A stretch of DNA of 64,000 nucleotides from Elmis aenea (taxonomy: Eukaryota > Arthropoda > Insecta > Coleoptera > Elmidae). The notes beneath the pieces were generated by a model. It was not told where the DNA came from. It saw nothing but the letters and a program-made list of their open reading frames with translations, and did not search any database. The number at the start of each line of letters is the position of its first letter. The first letter of the stretch is position 1. Positions 62,657 through 64,000 of this stretch are shown piece by piece. A program made the position numbers and the translations under genes. Location of the stretch: assembly GCA_947652605.1 (NCBI GenBank), contig OX393584.1:31855467-31919466 (forward strand), in the 5' to 3' direction.

Positions 62657-63734
62657 GGGCACGTTCAGAAAACCACAGCGTATAAGTTACAGCACAAAAT
62701 GTGATTAGTGTAGTTGACTACCAGCGCCCAAATTTCCTGAACTGACCGCTGATTCTAATCATAACATTTTCTAAATTGATCTTTTCTTTTTTCATATTCA
62801 GCCAAATATAATAATGTTGCATCATGAGTCCAAGTAAATTTACAGTCTGTAACTGTTTCTCCTGATTTATCACGATCAACAAAAATTTCTTCTTTCAATT
62901 GGACCGAATCGCTGCACTTTTGTATTGTATTTAAAATTATACTGGCGTCTTCTTCATCCTTATTTTGTGAAATATAAATTTGTGGTCGGCGGGAAAAAGC
63001 ACTTAAGTCAAAAAGTGCAATTTTTTATTATTAACCTTATACCATTCATATTGTTATGTTCTTATACTGGTAATTTGCAATTTCGGCACTTGTGTTTCCT
63101 GTTTATAAAGTTAGTTCCATTTCACGTATTTTTATGAACAATATTTTTCCATTGCAATGAAATTTTGTGTAATCAAAAGATAATAAAAGTTATGTTTAAA
63201 AAGAAGTATTTATGTTTACTCCATTAATGTTCTTTAAATTCTACATACAAAATATATTTTTTAAGAATAAACGAGTTAAACTGGATATATCCATTTGTTT
63301 ACATTTGTGAAAAACTACTTAAATTATTCTTATTTTACGCCAGTTTAAGTCAAGTATTTACTGTTTATTAAAAAATTTCATCATGTTGACATATTGTGAT
63401 AATTTAATACTTAATTTTAAGTAAAATATACCATACAAGTAAAATTTAAACTCGCATGATAATCAGTAAAATAAAAAAATGTTGCTCCTGAAAAATTGCA
63501 CTTTTTGACTCAAGTGCTTTTTCCCGCTGACCACAGAAATATGTTCTTGGTTATTATTCATTTCAGATTATTATTTACTTTAGGCATGTTCGCTGGGCAA
63601 CACAGCGCAAATAATTTCTTATGGGTCAAACGAGCAGCACGTAACATTTGCTGAGGCTCAGCGGTTACCAAGCGTGTCGGTTCAGAACTTTTGATGTTCA
63701 GCAACTCAAGCGCTGTGGTTATCTGAACGCGCCC
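62657..63734. mobile_element. 1078-bp TIR element carrying a second TIR pair inside
   Basis: Outer TIRs GGGCACGTTCAGAAAACCAC and, reversed, GGGCGCGTTCAGATAACCAC (24 bp, two mismatches), flanked by AAT. No transposase frame seen. Confidence 0.75.
62982..63536. mobile_element. Inner TIR element
   Basis: TGTGGTCGGCGGGAAAAAGC at the left pairs with GCTTTTTCCCGCTGACCACA at the right; about 48 bp pair with two mismatches, including AGTCAAAAAGTGCAATTTTT. GAAATAT occurs just outside both ends and may be the target duplication. The interior has no coding frame. Confidence 0.7.
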
Positions 63735-64000
63735 AATGTTAAGGCTTGCATAACTGAAGAAGTGAAAGAACTTTTAAAAACCAAACCTCAAAATGCATTA
63801 AATGGAAAGTAAACAATAATAAAAACTTATTCATAATTTTTGATTTGCAAAATTGATTTACCAAAATTTTGCAGTAAAATGTCAAATTTTGTATTTATTT
63901 TCTTCCGAGTTAAAGGCCTAATGTTTCCGAAATCAATTTACACCCTGTATACAGGGTATCCCAGTTATCGTGAACAGCATGGGGGATCTCGTAAACGGTA

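Larger units (their letters stand above)
59132..64000 (+). other. Khc-73: 3' UTR and downstream flank of Khc-73
   Basis: T-rich, AT-rich sequence with no convincing coding frame. It holds a hAT MITE (60291) and a nested pair of TIR elements (62657), plus ACAGGGTGT ends at 61403 and 63943-63960. Canonical AATAAA sites begin at 59755 and continue at 60074 and 61332, so the transcript end cannot be fixed. The window ends in unassigned sequence. Confidence 0.6.

Noticed and set aside
1..64000. A novel multi-gene system
   Set aside because: Both strands were read; apart from the kinesin exons there are no adjacent genes, so nothing supports an undescribed gene system here.

Overview
The window is nuclear DNA from an AT-rich eukaryote, almost certainly an insect. 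The signs are a spliced gene with GT-AG introns (several only 54-77 bp), a protein of insect Khc-73 type, and many small non-autonomous DNA transposons (hAT, piggyBac, PIF/Harbinger-like, TA-target elements) with RTE-like and Jockey/CR1-like retroposon remnants. Motifs such as GTACCTAC and ACAGGGTGT ends are common in insect genomes, but I cannot fix the order.

Only one protein-coding gene can be supported: a plus-strand kinesin-3 motor of the KIF13 / Khc-73 family. Twenty-two coding exons between 11963 and 59131 keep phase at every junction and encode 1804 residues up to a TAG stop. The missing N-terminus (roughly 45-50 residues by family comparison) lies upstream of 11963, probably outside the window; I found no exon for it in the first 12 kb. 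Domain order is motor (exons 1-5), FHA (6-7), coiled-coil and MAGUK-binding-stalk type regions with a C2-like/DUF3694 section (8-14), a Ser-rich disordered tail (15-19) and a C-terminal CAP-Gly (20-21). Family knowledge says such a motor carries vesicle cargo toward microtubule plus ends and interacts with Dlg-type MAGUKs.

Layout: 1-11962 is noncoding, repeat-bearing DNA (probably the gene's 5' intron); exon 1 of the visible set is at 11963-12126; a 25.2 kb intron (12127-37344) splits the P-loop and is full of transposon relics; 37345-44464 holds thirteen closely spaced exons; 44465-59051 has larger introns with further insertions; the stop is at 59131, followed by a long AT-rich 3' flank with several AATAAA sites and two sizeable insertions.

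There is no sign of a second gene, RNA gene, CRISPR or operon. The second-look material is structural: opposed arrays of a 44-bp near-palindromic unit, a family of fold-back elements (one interrupted by another TIR element), five hAT MITEs with readable 8-bp target duplications, and two tandem NAGNAG splice acceptors beside a symmetric 75-nt cassette-type exon.
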